The notes below the pieces were generated by a model, which did no database searches, was not told the DNA's origin, and saw nothing but the letters and a program-made list of their open reading frames with translations. Made by a program: the position numbers and the translations under genes. This document shows positions 9,827-17,527 of a stretch of DNA of 36,783 bases, one piece after another. This stretch comes from Streptomyces spiralis (GTDB lineage: Bacteria > Actinomycetota > Actinomycetes > Streptomycetales > Streptomycetaceae). The stretch is from assembly GCF_014654675.1 (NCBI RefSeq), contig NZ_BNBC01000025.1, forward strand, positions 102,317 to 139,099, in the 5' to 3' direction. Positions within the stretch are counted from its first letter, which is position 1. Each line of letters opens with the position of its first letter.

Positions 9827-9880
9827 CGCGTACGCACTGTGTTGCAAGACCGCCACAAAGTGCGGACCGGGGTGCGGCGA

Positions 9881-9902
9881 TGTCAGTGCCACTGCGTAGG
9901 GT
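9881..9902 (+). promoter_or_regulatory. RecA-NDp/PafBC-type promoter of the terD operon
   Basis: TGTCAGTG (9881-9888), N8 CCACTGCG, TAGGGT (9897-9902) is a perfect match to the DNA-damage promoter consensus. A leader of about 50 nt leads to the GTG at 9960, which has its own ribosome-binding site. Confidence 0.82.
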
Positions 9903-9959
9903 GCTGATCAACCGCGCAACGCGCGGCAACCGGGGAGAAGTTCGAGAGGGGAATCAGCC

Positions 9960-10538
9960 GTGACGGTCAACTTGACCAAGGGTCAGGCCATCAGCCTGCA
10001 GAAGAACGACGGCGGCAGCCTGAGCGCGGTCCGTATGGGTCTCGGCTGGCAGGCGGCGCCCCGCCGCGGCCTGTTCGGCTCCCGTACGCGCGAGATCGAC
10101 CTCGACGCCTCCGCGGTTCTGTTCGCCGACAAGCAGCCGGTCGACGTCGTCTTCTTCCGCCACCTGGTCAGCGACGACGGCTCCGTGCGGCACACCGGTG
10201 ACAACCTCGTCGGCGGCGCCGGCCAGGGCGGCGACGACGAGGCGATCCTGGTCGACCTGCAGCGCGTTCCGGTGCACATCGACCAGATCGTCTTCACCGT
10301 GAACTCCTTCACCGGCCAGACCTTCCAGGAGGTGCAGAACGCGTTCTGCCGCCTGGTCGACGAGACCAACGGCCAGGAACTCGCCCGCTACACCCTGGCC
10401 GGCGGCGGCAACGTCACCGCCCAGGTCATGGCCAAGGTGCACCGCTCCGGGACCGGCTGGACGATGACGGCCCTCGGCGTCCCGGCCAACGGCCGCACCT
10501 TCCAGGACCTCATGCCGGCCATCCTTCCGCACCTGTAG
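9960..10538 (+). CDS. TerD-family stress protein
   Basis: A 192-residue single-domain TerD protein. TerD domains bind Ca2+ through paired acidic clusters and belong to the Ter stress systems (tellurite, phage, DNA damage and cell-surface stress). Typical features are the N-terminal LTKGQAISLQK, the DLDASAVLF strand, the acidic loop DDGSVRHTGDNLVGGAGQGGDDEAI (about 75-99) and the VHIDQIVFTVNSFTGQTFQEV segment. The GTG at 9960 has GAGAGGGGA upstream. A TerD/FtsK-like fusion follows after 67 bp, probably co-transcribed, and terC lies beyond. The gene is driven by a perfect RecA-NDp-type promoter, so it may be a DNA-damage response protein in this organism. The biochemical activity of TerD domains remains unclear. 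Confidence 0.92.
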   Translation: MTVNLTKGQAISLQKNDGGSLSAVRMGLGWQAAPRRGLFGSRTREIDLDASAVLFADKQPVDVVFFRHLVSDDGSVRHTGDNLVGGAGQGGDDEAILVDLQRVPVHIDQIVFTVNSFTGQTFQEVQNAFCRLVDETNGQELARYTLAGGGNVTAQVMAKVHRSGTGWTMTALGVPANGRTFQDLMPAILPHL

Positions 10539-10605
10539 GACGGCACGGCCGGCGGTAGGGCGCACCACGGCACAGGAAACGGCACAGGCACAGGGGGACA
10601 AGGCG

Positions 10606-12600
10606 ATGACGGCCGAGCTGGTGCGGGGGCAGAACCACCCGCTCTCCGAGGCTCGCCTCGAGATCCGGATCTCGGCAGGCACATCGGTCGTGGCCGCCGC
10701 CACGACCGCCGACGAGAACGGCAAGGTGCGCGGCGCCGACGGGGTGGCCCACCCCGGCACCCCCGTCCTGCCCGGCCTCGAGGTCTCCCGGCAGCCGGCG
10801 GCCGACCACCGGCTCGCCGTTGACCTGGGCGCGATGCCGGAGGCGGTGCACCGCGTCAGTGTGCTGCTCGTCCTGCCCGGCGGGGGCCACGGCCCGAACC
10901 GGTTCGGCGCGGTCGCCGCCCCGTTCGTGGCCGTCACCGGCCTGGACGGCACCGAACTCGCCAGCTACACCGTCACCGGCCTGGACGCCGAGACGGCCGT
11001 GATCGCTCTGGAGCTCTACCGCCGGCAGGACGCCTGGAAGGTGCGCGCCGTCGGCCAGGGATACGCCGGTGGCCTCGCCGAACTCCTCACCGACCAGGGA
11101 CTGCCCCAGGCGCACCACCTGGCGGGCACCGTCGAGGAGGCCGTGGCCCGCGCCCTGGCGCGCTCGGTGTCCGCCCCTCCGCCGCGCACGGCGGACGCCG
11201 ACCGTTCCCGGCAGCCCGCCGCCCCGGTCCCCGGAGGGGACCAGGCCCCCGGCATCCCCGCGCAGCCGGCACCGCAGCCGCCGTATCCGGCGGGCGGGCC
11301 GCCGCAGCCCCCGTACCCGGGCGCAGCCGGAGCGCCGGACCCGGCGGCCGGCCCGCAGCCGACGGCGCCCGCGGGCGGGCCGATCGACTACTCCCACCCC
11401 CGACGGCAGACGACTGCCCCGCCGCCGCCCCCGCCGACCGCGCCCCCCGCCCCGCCGGGCCGGCCCGCGCAGCCCGTCGCCGGGGACGCGACCGGGTGGT
11501 CCATGGAGGAGCGGCTCTACAACCAGGTCTGGGGCATGTTCGAGGACCTGGCACGCACCACGGCCGCCTACCGCAGCGCCGTCGACTTCGCCGAGTCCCG
11601 CAGGGAGAAGGAACTCGACCAGGCCCTGTCCGATCCGCGCAACCGGATGGGCGGGCAGAGCGACGCGGCACGGCAGGCGGCCCACGTCCGGCACACCCGG
11701 CTCGTCGACCAGGCCAGAGCGGCCCTCGACCGCGACCTGGCCCAGCTCACCGCCGAGTCGGAGGTCGTCGAACCCGCACTGCCACCCGCGTACGCGGGCT
11801 GGGACAACCCGGTCTGGCACGGCTACCGGGTGCCGATGGAGATCCCGATGGCCGTGCGCCTCGGCGACCTCCACCTGCCCGAGAACCCGTCCCTGCGCAT
11901 CCCCATGCTGGTCCGGCTGCCCCTGGAACGCGGCCTGTGGATCGACAGCGGCCGCTCCGGGATGTCCGACGAGACGTTCGCCGACGCCGGGCGACTGCGG
12001 CGCCTGGCGATGGACGCGGCCGTCGCACACGCCGCCCGGCTGCTCGCCGTCTACCCGGCGGGGGAGTTCACCGTGCACGTCATCGACCCGGCCGGGTCCG
12101 CGGCGCAGGCGCTCGCGCCGCTGGTACGGACGGGAGTGCTCGCGGGCCCGCCCGCGGCCGGCGCCGCGGGTGTCACGGACGTGCTGAGCCGGCTCACCCA
12201 ACGGGTCGACCTCGTGCAGATGGCCGTGCGTGGCGGCGCCCCCGACGCGCTGCCGCCGGGATTCGACACCTCCGAGCAGCTGCTGATCGTCAACGACTTC
12301 CCGCACGGCTTCGACGACCGCGCCGTGACCCGGCTGCGCTACCTGGCGGACGAGGGACCGGCCGTCGGCGTCCACGTGATGATGGTCGCCGACCGGGAGG
12401 ACGCCGCCGCCTACGGACCGTTGCTCGACCCGCTGTGGCGTTCGCTGCTGCGACTCACACCGGTTGCCGACGACCACCTCGCCGACCCCTGGGTGGGACA
12501 CGCCTGGACCTACGAGCCGCCGCTCGTGCCACCGGGCAGCCACGTGCTCGAACAGGTGCTGGCGCAGGTGGCGAGGACCCGTCGCGACGGGCAGCGATGA
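10606..12600 (+). CDS. TerD-domain protein with Pro-rich linker and degenerate FtsK/HerA-like C-terminal region
   Basis: A 664-residue, three-part protein. Residues 1-180 are TerD-like (RGQNHPL, a VAVDLG-type strand, YTVTGLDAETAVIALELYRR). Residues about 187-295 are a Pro/Ala/Gln/Gly-rich linker with PPYPAGG/PPYPG repeats. Residues about 300-664 begin with a helical segment and continue into a region resembling the FtsK/HerA ATPase core: a hydrophobic strand and acidic end like Walker B (QLLIVNDFP, about 558-566) and a GVHVMMVAD sensor-like strand (near 588). The place of Walker A (GLWIDSGRSGMSDE, about 443-455) has no GK[S/T], so ATP hydrolysis is unlikely. The ATG has GGGGGACAAGG upstream. 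Its gene follows the single-domain terD, and the hairpin at 12642-12662 ends the unit. The FtsK assignment is by motif pattern only; HHpred would settle it. Confidence 0.75.
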   Translation: MTAELVRGQNHPLSEARLEIRISAGTSVVAAATTADENGKVRGADGVAHPGTPVLPGLEVSRQPAADHRLAVDLGAMPEAVHRVSVLLVLPGGGHGPNRFGAVAAPFVAVTGLDGTELASYTVTGLDAETAVIALELYRRQDAWKVRAVGQGYAGGLAELLTDQGLPQAHHLAGTVEEAVARALARSVSAPPPRTADADRSRQPAAPVPGGDQAPGIPAQPAPQPPYPAGGPPQPPYPGAAGAPDPAAGPQPTAPAGGPIDYSHPRRQTTAPPPPPPTAPPAPPGRPAQPVAGDATGWSMEERLYNQVWGMFEDLARTTAAYRSAVDFAESRREKELDQALSDPRNRMGGQSDAARQAAHVRHTRLVDQARAALDRDLAQLTAESEVVEPALPPAYAGWDNPVWHGYRVPMEIPMAVRLGDLHLPENPSLRIPMLVRLPLERGLWIDSGRSGMSDETFADAGRLRRLAMDAAVAHAARLLAVYPAGEFTVHVIDPAGSAAQALAPLVRTGVLAGPPAAGAAGVTDVLSRLTQRVDLVQMAVRGGAPDALPPGFDTSEQLLIVNDFPHGFDDRAVTRLRYLADEGPAVGVHVMMVADREDAAAYGPLLDPLWRSLLRLTPVADDHLADPWVGHAWTYEPPLVPPGSHVLEQVLAQVARTRRDGQR

Positions 12601-12641
12601 CCGCGGGCGCACAGCGGATCAAGACTCGGTAAAGTCACGCT

Positions 12642-12662
12642 GACCAGGTAGGTTGGTCTTTT
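12642..12662 (+). terminator. intrinsic terminator of the terD operon
   Basis: Stem GACCA (12642-12646) / TGGTC (12654-12658) with a 7-nt loop, directly followed by TTTTCTTT. A T-run of this kind is rare in such GC-rich DNA. It lies 42 nt after the TerD/FtsK-like gene stop. Confidence 0.65.
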
Positions 12663-12699
12663 CTTTACCTTACTCTTTACCTTTCCTTGGTGATTCGGG

Positions 12700-12705
12700 T
12701 ATTGT
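12700..12705 (+). promoter_or_regulatory. candidate -10 box for terC
   Basis: TATTGT lies about 7 nt before the predicted 5' end of the riboswitch, in a locally pyrimidine/AT-rich stretch (12659-12710). No convincing -35 is seen. Confidence 0.35.
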
Positions 12706-12710
12706 TTTCG

Positions 12711-12814
12711 GCACGGAGGGGAGTACTCCCTGTCTGCTGCGGCGTACCCGTCAATACGGATCGGACCAGATCCCGGGGCGTCGGCCCGTCCCGGGTGGAA
12801 GAGACCTCCGGCAG
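12711..12814 (+). promoter_or_regulatory. yybP-ykoY manganese riboswitch in the terC leader
   Basis: The hallmarks of the yybP-ykoY (Mn2+) aptamer occur in order. A closing stem CGGAGG (12714-12719) pairs with CCTCCG (12805-12810). Immediately after the 5' strand is GGGGAGTA, overlapping the stem end (12718-12725), the L1 signature. CCGTCAATACGG (12748-12759) is the conserved central element, and AGAGACC (12800-12806) is the L3 signature just before the 3' strand. The element sits in the 5' leader of terC, a typical partner of this riboswitch, and the terC ribosome-binding site follows 40 nt later. Control is probably at translation or termination in response to Mn2+. Recognition is by motif; an Infernal scan with RF00080 would confirm. 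Confidence 0.82.
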
Positions 12815-12859
12815 CGACGACGCTGACTCATTTGCCGTGACGTACTCGCCGGAGGCGCA

Positions 12860-13864
12860 GTGGAAGTTTCCGTGACCCTGTGGGTCCTGACCATCCTCGG
12901 CCTGGCCGCCCTGATCGCGGTCGACTTCTTCATCGGCCGCAAGCCACACGACGTGTCGATCAAGGAAGCCGGGATCTGGACCGTCGTCTGGATCGCCCTG
13001 GCCTGCCTCTTCGGGCTCGGCCTGCTCGTCTTCGGCGGCGGGCAGCCGGCCGGAGAGTTCTTCGCGGGCTTCATCACCGAGAAGTCGCTGAGCGTCGACA
13101 ACCTCTTCGTCTTCGTCCTGATCATGGCGAAGTTCGCCGTACCCTCGCAGTACCAGCAGCGGGTGCTGCTGGTCGGCGTCCTCATAGCCCTCGTGCTGCG
13201 GGCCGCCTTCATCGCCGCCGGCGCCGCGATCCTCGCCAGCTTCTCGTGGGTGTTCTTCCTCTTCGGCGCGTTCCTGATCTGGACCGCCTGGAAGCTCATC
13301 CAGGAGGCCCGGTCCGACGAGGAGGACGAGGAGTTCGAGGAGAACAAACTGCTCAAGGCGGCCGAGCGCCGCTTCGGCGTGGCCGACCGCTACCACGGCA
13401 CCAAGCTGTGGCTCCGGCAGAACGGCAAGCGCGTGATGACGCCGATGCTGGTCGTGATGCTCGCCATCGGCACCACCGACGTGCTCTTCGCCCTCGACTC
13501 GATCCCCGCGATCTTCGGCCTGACCCAGGACCCGTACATCGTCTTCACCGCCAACGCCTTCGCCCTGATGGGCCTCAGGCAGCTGTACTTCCTGATCGGC
13601 GGCCTGCTGAAGAAGCTGGTGCACCTGTCGTACGGCCTGTCCGTCATCCTCGGCTTCATCGGCGTCAAGCTGGTGCTGCACGCACTGCACGAGTCCGGCG
13701 TCCACGTCCCGGAGATCAGCATCCCCGTCTCCCTCGGTGTGATCTGCGCCGTCCTGGCCGTCACCACGATCACCAGCCTCATGGCCTCCAGGAAGCAGGC
13801 CGCGGAGGAGGAGGTGCGCGAACAGCAGGCCGACGGTGCCCAGAAGGACAGCGTCGATGCCTGA
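12860..13864 (+). CDS. terC: TerC/Alx-family membrane protein, probable Mn2+ exporter
   Basis: A 334-residue integral membrane protein with about seven to nine hydrophobic helices. The TerC signature is present: the EKSLSVDNLFVFVLIMAKF segment near 74-92 with acidic and polar residues in the membrane, and a second half with LAIGTTDVLFALDSIPAIFG near 205-224 that mirrors it. TerC/Alx proteins are now linked to Mn2+ efflux, and the riboswitch in the leader supports that here. A charged cytoplasmic loop (SDEEDEEFEENK) lies between the halves, and the C-terminal tail is acidic. The GTG at 12860 has a strong GGAGG 5 nt upstream. It lies after the TerD pair, but the terminator at 12642 and its own leader make it a separate unit; the cation exchanger follows 79 nt downstream. 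Confidence 0.93.
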   Translation: MEVSVTLWVLTILGLAALIAVDFFIGRKPHDVSIKEAGIWTVVWIALACLFGLGLLVFGGGQPAGEFFAGFITEKSLSVDNLFVFVLIMAKFAVPSQYQQRVLLVGVLIALVLRAAFIAAGAAILASFSWVFFLFGAFLIWTAWKLIQEARSDEEDEEFEENKLLKAAERRFGVADRYHGTKLWLRQNGKRVMTPMLVVMLAIGTTDVLFALDSIPAIFGLTQDPYIVFTANAFALMGLRQLYFLIGGLLKKLVHLSYGLSVILGFIGVKLVLHALHESGVHVPEISIPVSLGVICAVLAVTTITSLMASRKQAAEEEVREQQADGAQKDSVDA

Positions 13865-13943
13865 GCAGCACGCACCGGCCCGACGGCGCACCGCGGCCGA
13901 GCACCGGAATGCGAAGCCGGCGGGCCGGTGCGACGATCGCAGC

Positions 13944-15044
13944 ATGATCACGCGGCTCAGGGCGCTCACCACGGCCTGGACGACCGTCGTGCCGGCGCTC
14001 GCGGTCGTCCTGCTGATCCTCACCTGGGGACGCAGCCTGCCCGCCGCGGTCGTCGTGCTGGTCACCGTGGTCCTCGCCGGCTCGGTGCTGGCCGCCGTGC
14101 ACCACGCCGAAGTGGTCGCCCACCGCGTGGGCGAACCCTTCGGCTCCCTCGTCCTCGCCATCGCCGTGACCGTCATCGAGGTCGCCCTCATCGTCACCCT
14201 CATGGTGGACGGCGGCAGCAAGAGCGCGACCCTGGCCCGGGACACGGTGTTCGCGGCCGTGATGATCACCTGCAACGGCGTCGTCGGGCTGAGCCTTCTC
14301 GTCGCCTCGCTCCGCCACCGCATCGCCGTCTTCAACGCCGAGGGCACCGGCGCCGCACTCGCCACCGTGGCGACCCTGGCCACCCTCAGCCTGGTCCTGC
14401 CGACGTTCACCACCAGCAAGCCGGGACCGCAGTTCTCCGGGATCCAGCTCACCTTCGCCGCGCTGTCCTCACTGATCCTCTACGGCCTGTTCGTGGCCAC
14501 CCAGACCGTGCGCCACCGTGACTATTTCCTGCCCATCACCCGGCACGGCGAGGTGATCAACAGCCAGAGCCACGCGGAGCGGCCCACCGCCCGCAAGGCC
14601 TGGACGAGCCTCTCACTGCTGGGCCTCGCCCTCGTCGGCGTGGTCGGACTGGCCAAGGGCGTCTCGCCGACCATCGAGTCCGCGGTGGCCGCGGCCGGGC
14701 TGCACCACGCCGTCGTCGGCGTGATCATCGCCCTGCTGGTGCTGCTGCCTGAGACCATCGCCGCGCTGCGCTCCGCCCGGCGCGACCGGGTGCAGACCAG
14801 TCTCAACCTCGCCCTCGGCTCCGCGATGGCCAGCATCGGCCTGACCATCCCGGCCGTCGCGCTGGCCTCGGTGTGGCTCCCGGGGCCGCTCGTCCTCGGC
14901 CTCGGGTCCACCCACATGCTGCTGCTCCTGCTCACGGTGGTGGTCGCCTCGCTGACCGTGGTCCCGGGCCGGGCCACCCCGCTCCAGGGCGGAGTCCATC
15001 TGGTGATCTTCGCGGCATACCTGGAACTGGCGATCAACCCCTAG
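13944..15044 (+). CDS. chaA: CaCA/ChaA-family calcium-proton exchanger
   Basis: A 366-residue membrane antiporter with about ten to eleven hydrophobic helices. The two alpha-repeats of the Ca2+/cation antiporter superfamily are visible: GEPFGSLVLAIAVTVIEVALIV (about 61-82) and LLPETIAALRSARRDR with NLALGSAMASIGLTIPAVA (about 265-309), each containing the key membrane Glu. Such proteins exchange Ca2+ (sometimes Na+ or K+) for H+. The ATG at 13944 (MITRLRAL) begins just before the first helix. An in-frame ATG at 13857 would add 29 charged, unconserved-looking residues and overlap the end of terC, so it is less likely. The TAG stop (15042-15044) lies within a CTAG at the boundary of the MITE-like element, so the insertion is next to or contributes the stop. 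Probably co-transcribed with terC. Confidence 0.88.
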   Translation: MITRLRALTTAWTTVVPALAVVLLILTWGRSLPAAVVVLVTVVLAGSVLAAVHHAEVVAHRVGEPFGSLVLAIAVTVIEVALIVTLMVDGGSKSATLARDTVFAAVMITCNGVVGLSLLVASLRHRIAVFNAEGTGAALATVATLATLSLVLPTFTTSKPGPQFSGIQLTFAALSSLILYGLFVATQTVRHRDYFLPITRHGEVINSQSHAERPTARKAWTSLSLLGLALVGVVGLAKGVSPTIESAVAAAGLHHAVVGVIIALLVLLPETIAALRSARRDRVQTSLNLALGSAMASIGLTIPAVALASVWLPGPLVLGLGSTHMLLLLLTVVVASLTVVPGRATPLQGGVHLVIFAAYLELAINP

Positions 15045-15206
15045 GGGGTGTCTCGTCGATCATGCCGGGTTCGCGGCGCCTGGCACCGCACCTCGCGGCG
15101 TTGTCGTCGGTCGCCGATGCTCCGCATCGACTCCCTCCTCCGCCTTGCGATGTACGGTACCAGCCGCCGCTCCCTGATCCGCCCTGATCGACGAGACACC
15201 GCCTAG
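15041..15206. mobile_element. MITE-like element with 22-bp terminal inverted repeats and CTAG ends
   Basis: The ends 15041-15062 and 15185-15206 are inverted repeats of 22 bp with one mismatch (core GGTGTCTCGTCGATCA and its exact complement). Each end is bounded by CTAG. The 166-bp element encodes nothing, and its centre has a small hairpin GATGC-tcc-GCATC (15117-15129). Short palindrome-ended elements inserted at CTAG, with a TA duplication, resemble non-autonomous derivatives of IS5/IS427-group insertion sequences. The left CTAG contains the stop codon of the exchanger gene. From memory the interior resembles an intergenic repeat common in Streptomyces genomes; a genome-wide BLASTN would show copy number. 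Confidence 0.65.
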
Positions 15207-15311
15207 ACCCGGCCGCCCACCCCTGGCGGCGAGGCCGGCATGCCGTGATAGACCGGGTCCCGAGCAGCGGTCGTCGACGCACGGCCGTACCCGAACGGAC
15301 CCGGAGGAACC

Positions 15312-15785
15312 GTGCCCCGCACCCTGGCCAACGCCCCGATCATGATCCTCAACGGCCCCAACCTGAACCTGCTCGGGCAACGGCAGCCGGAGATCTACGG
15401 TTCCGACACGCTCGCGGACGTCGAGGCCATGTGCGTGAAGGCGGCAGCCGCGCACGGCGGCACGGTGGACTTCCGCCAGTCCAACCACGAGGGCGAACTC
15501 GTCGACTGGATCCACGAGGCCCGGCTGAACCACTGCGGCATCGTCATCAACCCGGCCGCCTACTCCCACACCTCCGTCGCCGTCCTGGACGCCCTCAACA
15601 CCTGCGACGGGCTGCCGGTGGTGGAGGTGCACATCTCCAACATCCACCAGCGTGAGTCGTTCCGGCACCACTCCTACGTCTCGCTGCGCGCCGACGGCGT
15701 CATCGCCGGCTGCGGGGTGCAGGGATACGCGTTCGCGGTGGAGCGGGTGGCGACGCTGGCCGGCGCGGGCCAGGCCGAGGCATAA
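15312..15785 (+). CDS. aroQ: type II 3-dehydroquinate dehydratase
   Basis: A 157-residue enzyme of the shikimate pathway that dehydrates 3-dehydroquinate to 3-dehydroshikimate; type II enzymes form dodecamers. The flexible lid LLGQRQPEIYG carries Arg24 and the catalytic Tyr29. NPAAYSHTS is the substrate-binding loop, EVHISNIHQRESFRHHSY contains the catalytic His near 107, and GCGVQGY closes the fold. The sequence is very close to the crystallised S. coelicolor enzyme from memory. The GTG at 15312 has GGAGG 5 nt upstream. It stands alone; the 105 bp between the MITE-like element and the gene should hold its promoter, which is not clearly visible. Tandem repeats begin in its last codons. Confidence 0.96.
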   Translation: MPRTLANAPIMILNGPNLNLLGQRQPEIYGSDTLADVEAMCVKAAAAHGGTVDFRQSNHEGELVDWIHEARLNHCGIVINPAAYSHTSVAVLDALNTCDGLPVVEVHISNIHQRESFRHHSYVSLRADGVIAGCGVQGYAFAVERVATLAGAGQAEA

Positions 15786-15858
15786 GCGTCGCGGGCCAGA
15801 CCGAGGCATAGGCGTCGCGGGGCGGACCGGGCGTAGGCGTCGCGGGGCGGACCGACAC
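15763..15858 (+). repeat. 25-26-bp tandem repeat spanning the aroQ stop codon
   Basis: Copies beginning at 15786 (26 nt), 15812 (25 nt) and 15837 (about 22 nt) share GCGTCGCGGG, then a C/G-rich centre with GACCG. The end of aroQ (15763-15785, GCGCGGGCCAGGCCGAGGCATAA) is a fourth, degenerate copy. The array grew out of the coding end. The remaining bases up to 16069 (from about 15859) show no gene or clear signal. Confidence 0.7.
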
Positions 15859-16069
15859 GTGGACATGTCGGAGGGGCCGCGCTCCGGCGTCGGGCCGGGC
15901 CGCCGGTCGAGGGCGGGAATGAGGACCGGCGGCCCGTGCCGCCCCGGGAGCCGTCATCCTGCGCGGGGCTGCCACCAGTTGACTGCGGGACGGACGGCGG
16001 GGGGAGCGCACGCGTACGGCCTGCGCGTGCGCCCGCTTCACACGGGGTGCGCGAGGCCCCCGCGCCGGC

Positions 16070-16726
16070 TCACCACCCGCGCGCGTGCCACTCCGGCAGA
16101 TGCGGGCGCTCCGCGCCCAGCGTGGTGTCGTTGCCGTGTCCGGGGTAGACCCAGGTCTCGTCCGGGAGGGTGTCGAAGATCTTCGTCTCGACGTCGTGGA
16201 TCAGGCGGGCGAACGCCTTCGGGTCCTTGAAGGTGTTGCCCACGCCCCCGGGGAACAGGCAGTCGCCCGTGAACACGTGCGGGTGCCCGTGCGGGTCGTC
16301 GTAGACCAGCGCGATCGAACCGGGCGTGTGTCCCACGAGGTGGCGTGCGGTGAGCTCCACCTGCCCCACCCGGATGGTGTCGCCGTCGTCGACCAGGACC
16401 TCGGTCGCCACCGGGATGCCCTCGGCGTCCTCCCGGCCCGCGTACGTACGCGCGCCGGTGGCCGCCACCACCTCGGCCAGCGCCTGCCAGTGGTCGCCGT
16501 GCCGGTGGGTGGTGACGACGGACGCGATGCCGTCGTCACCGATCATGCCGAGCAGCGTGTGCGCGTCGTTGGCCGCGTCGATCAGCAGCTGCTCGTCCGT
16601 CGCCCGGCAACGCAGCAGGTAGGCGTTGTTGTCCATCGGGCCGACCGCGATCTTGGTGATCATCAGGTCCTTCAGCTCGTGCACGTCCGCCGGGCCGCCG
16701 ACCGTCACCTCTCCGCTGTACGTCAT
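16070..16726 (-). CDS. metallo-beta-lactamase-fold hydrolase
   Basis: A 218-residue glyoxalase-II-like hydrolase. The metal site motif THRHGDHW (about 76-83; H-x-H-x-D-H type) is present, with the later ligands in RHLVGHTPGS (His), FTGDCLFPG (Asp) and YPGHGNDT (His). The compact size and the lack of a C-terminal hydroxyacyl-glutathione domain suggest a thioester hydrolase or mycothiol-linked enzyme rather than classical GloB, but the substrate is unknown. The ATG at 16726 is chosen because TATAGG (16736-16741) lies 9 nt upstream, giving a nearly leaderless mRNA. The next gene upstream, a maleylpyruvate-isomerase-like protein, belongs to a fold class that often uses mycothiol, so a shared thiol role is possible but unproven. 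Confidence 0.9.
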   Translation of the reverse strand: MTYSGEVTVGGPADVHELKDLMITKIAVGPMDNNAYLLRCRATDEQLLIDAANDAHTLLGMIGDDGIASVVTTHRHGDHWQALAEVVAATGARTYAGREDAEGIPVATEVLVDDGDTIRVGQVELTARHLVGHTPGSIALVYDDPHGHPHVFTGDCLFPGGVGNTFKDPKAFARLIHDVETKIFDTLPDETWVYPGHGNDTTLGAERPHLPEWHARGW

Positions 16727-16752
16727 GGCCGTCAGCCTATAGCGGGAGGGCG

Positions 16753-16782
16753 CCGGGGGCCGTCCCGGGCGAAGGCCCCCGG
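16753..16782 (-). terminator. hairpin terminator after the maleylpyruvate-isomerase-like gene
   Basis: Perfect 9-bp stem CCGGGGGCC (16753-16761) / GGCCCCCGG (16774-16782) with a 12-nt loop, between the two minus-strand genes. It probably separates them into two transcripts. Confidence 0.6.
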
Positions 16783-16833
16783 GGCCGCCACACGCCGCAC
16801 CCAGGGGCCGTGCCGCCGCCGCGGGTGTCGGCG

Positions 16834-17520
16834 CTACAGCGGGGGAAGCGCCGGAAGCGCGCCGCCCGCCACCGTGAGCGCGGAGCCGTCGCGTCGTCCG
16901 GCGAGCCAGCCCAGCAGGTCGGCCGGGGCCCCGGTGACGATGACCGCCGGCTCGGCCGCCTCCCGGCCCGTGCTCCACGTGTGCGTGCCGTCCGTCAGCC
17001 GGGTCGGCGGCACATCCGGGTGGCCCGAGAACCGCTGCGCGAGGAAGTCGATCTCCCGTTCCACGAACTCGGCCGGAACGTCCTCCAGCTCGTAGCCGAT
17101 GCCGAGGTCCACATGGTGCAGCTCCACCTCCGCCCAGCGCCGGAACGGCACCCGGGAGGCGGAGTCGGTGACTCCGTTGCGCAGCTCCACGGTGCGCGAC
17201 CAGTCCGCCGGCACCGACCCGACCTCCTGGAACCGGGCCGCGCTCGTGCGCACGTCGGAGACCTGGGCCTCCAGGGAGCGCGGGGCGTCCCGCTCGATGT
17301 CCGCGTCCCGGGCCTCGGCGGAGGCGTACATGGGACGGCCCTCCAGGACGTTCACGAGCGCGTCCGCGTTGCGGGCCAGGTGGGCGAGGACGTGGCCGCA
17401 GGTCCAGCCGGGCAGCCGTGACTCGTCCGTCACAGCCGCGTTGTCCAGTTTGGCGACCGCGTCGAGCAGTCGATCGGTGGCGGCCTGTACAGACGCCAGG
17501 TCACGAGCGTGATCAATCAT
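16834..17520 (-). CDS. maleylpyruvate isomerase family (DinB-like) protein
   Basis: A 228-residue protein of the mycothiol-dependent maleylpyruvate isomerase / DinB-like helical-bundle family. The N-terminal four-helix domain has the metal-ligand pattern: LPGWTCGHVLAHLARNADALVN (His near 53 and 57) and RRWAEVELHHVDLGIGY (HHVD near 138-142). The C-terminal part (GAPADLLGWLAGRRD) is the SCP2-like segment typical of actinobacterial members. Most paralogues have unknown substrates; some act with mycothiol as thiol cofactor. The ATG at 17520 lies exactly 7 nt downstream of a TAGGGT -10 box, so the mRNA is probably leaderless; longer in-frame extensions upstream lack family similarity. It is divergent from uvrA across 234 bp. 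Confidence 0.85.
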   Translation of the reverse strand: MIDHARDLASVQAATDRLLDAVAKLDNAAVTDESRLPGWTCGHVLAHLARNADALVNVLEGRPMYASAEARDADIERDAPRSLEAQVSDVRTSAARFQEVGSVPADWSRTVELRNGVTDSASRVPFRRWAEVELHHVDLGIGYELEDVPAEFVEREIDFLAQRFSGHPDVPPTRLTDGTHTWSTGREAAEPAVIVTGAPADLLGWLAGRRDGSALTVAGGALPALPPL

Positions 17521-17527
17521 GGGCCTG

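Noticed and set aside
13857..13943. Upstream ATG for the cation exchanger overlapping the terC stop
   Set aside because: It adds a charged 29-residue leader before the first membrane helix that looks non-conserved; kept as an alternative only.
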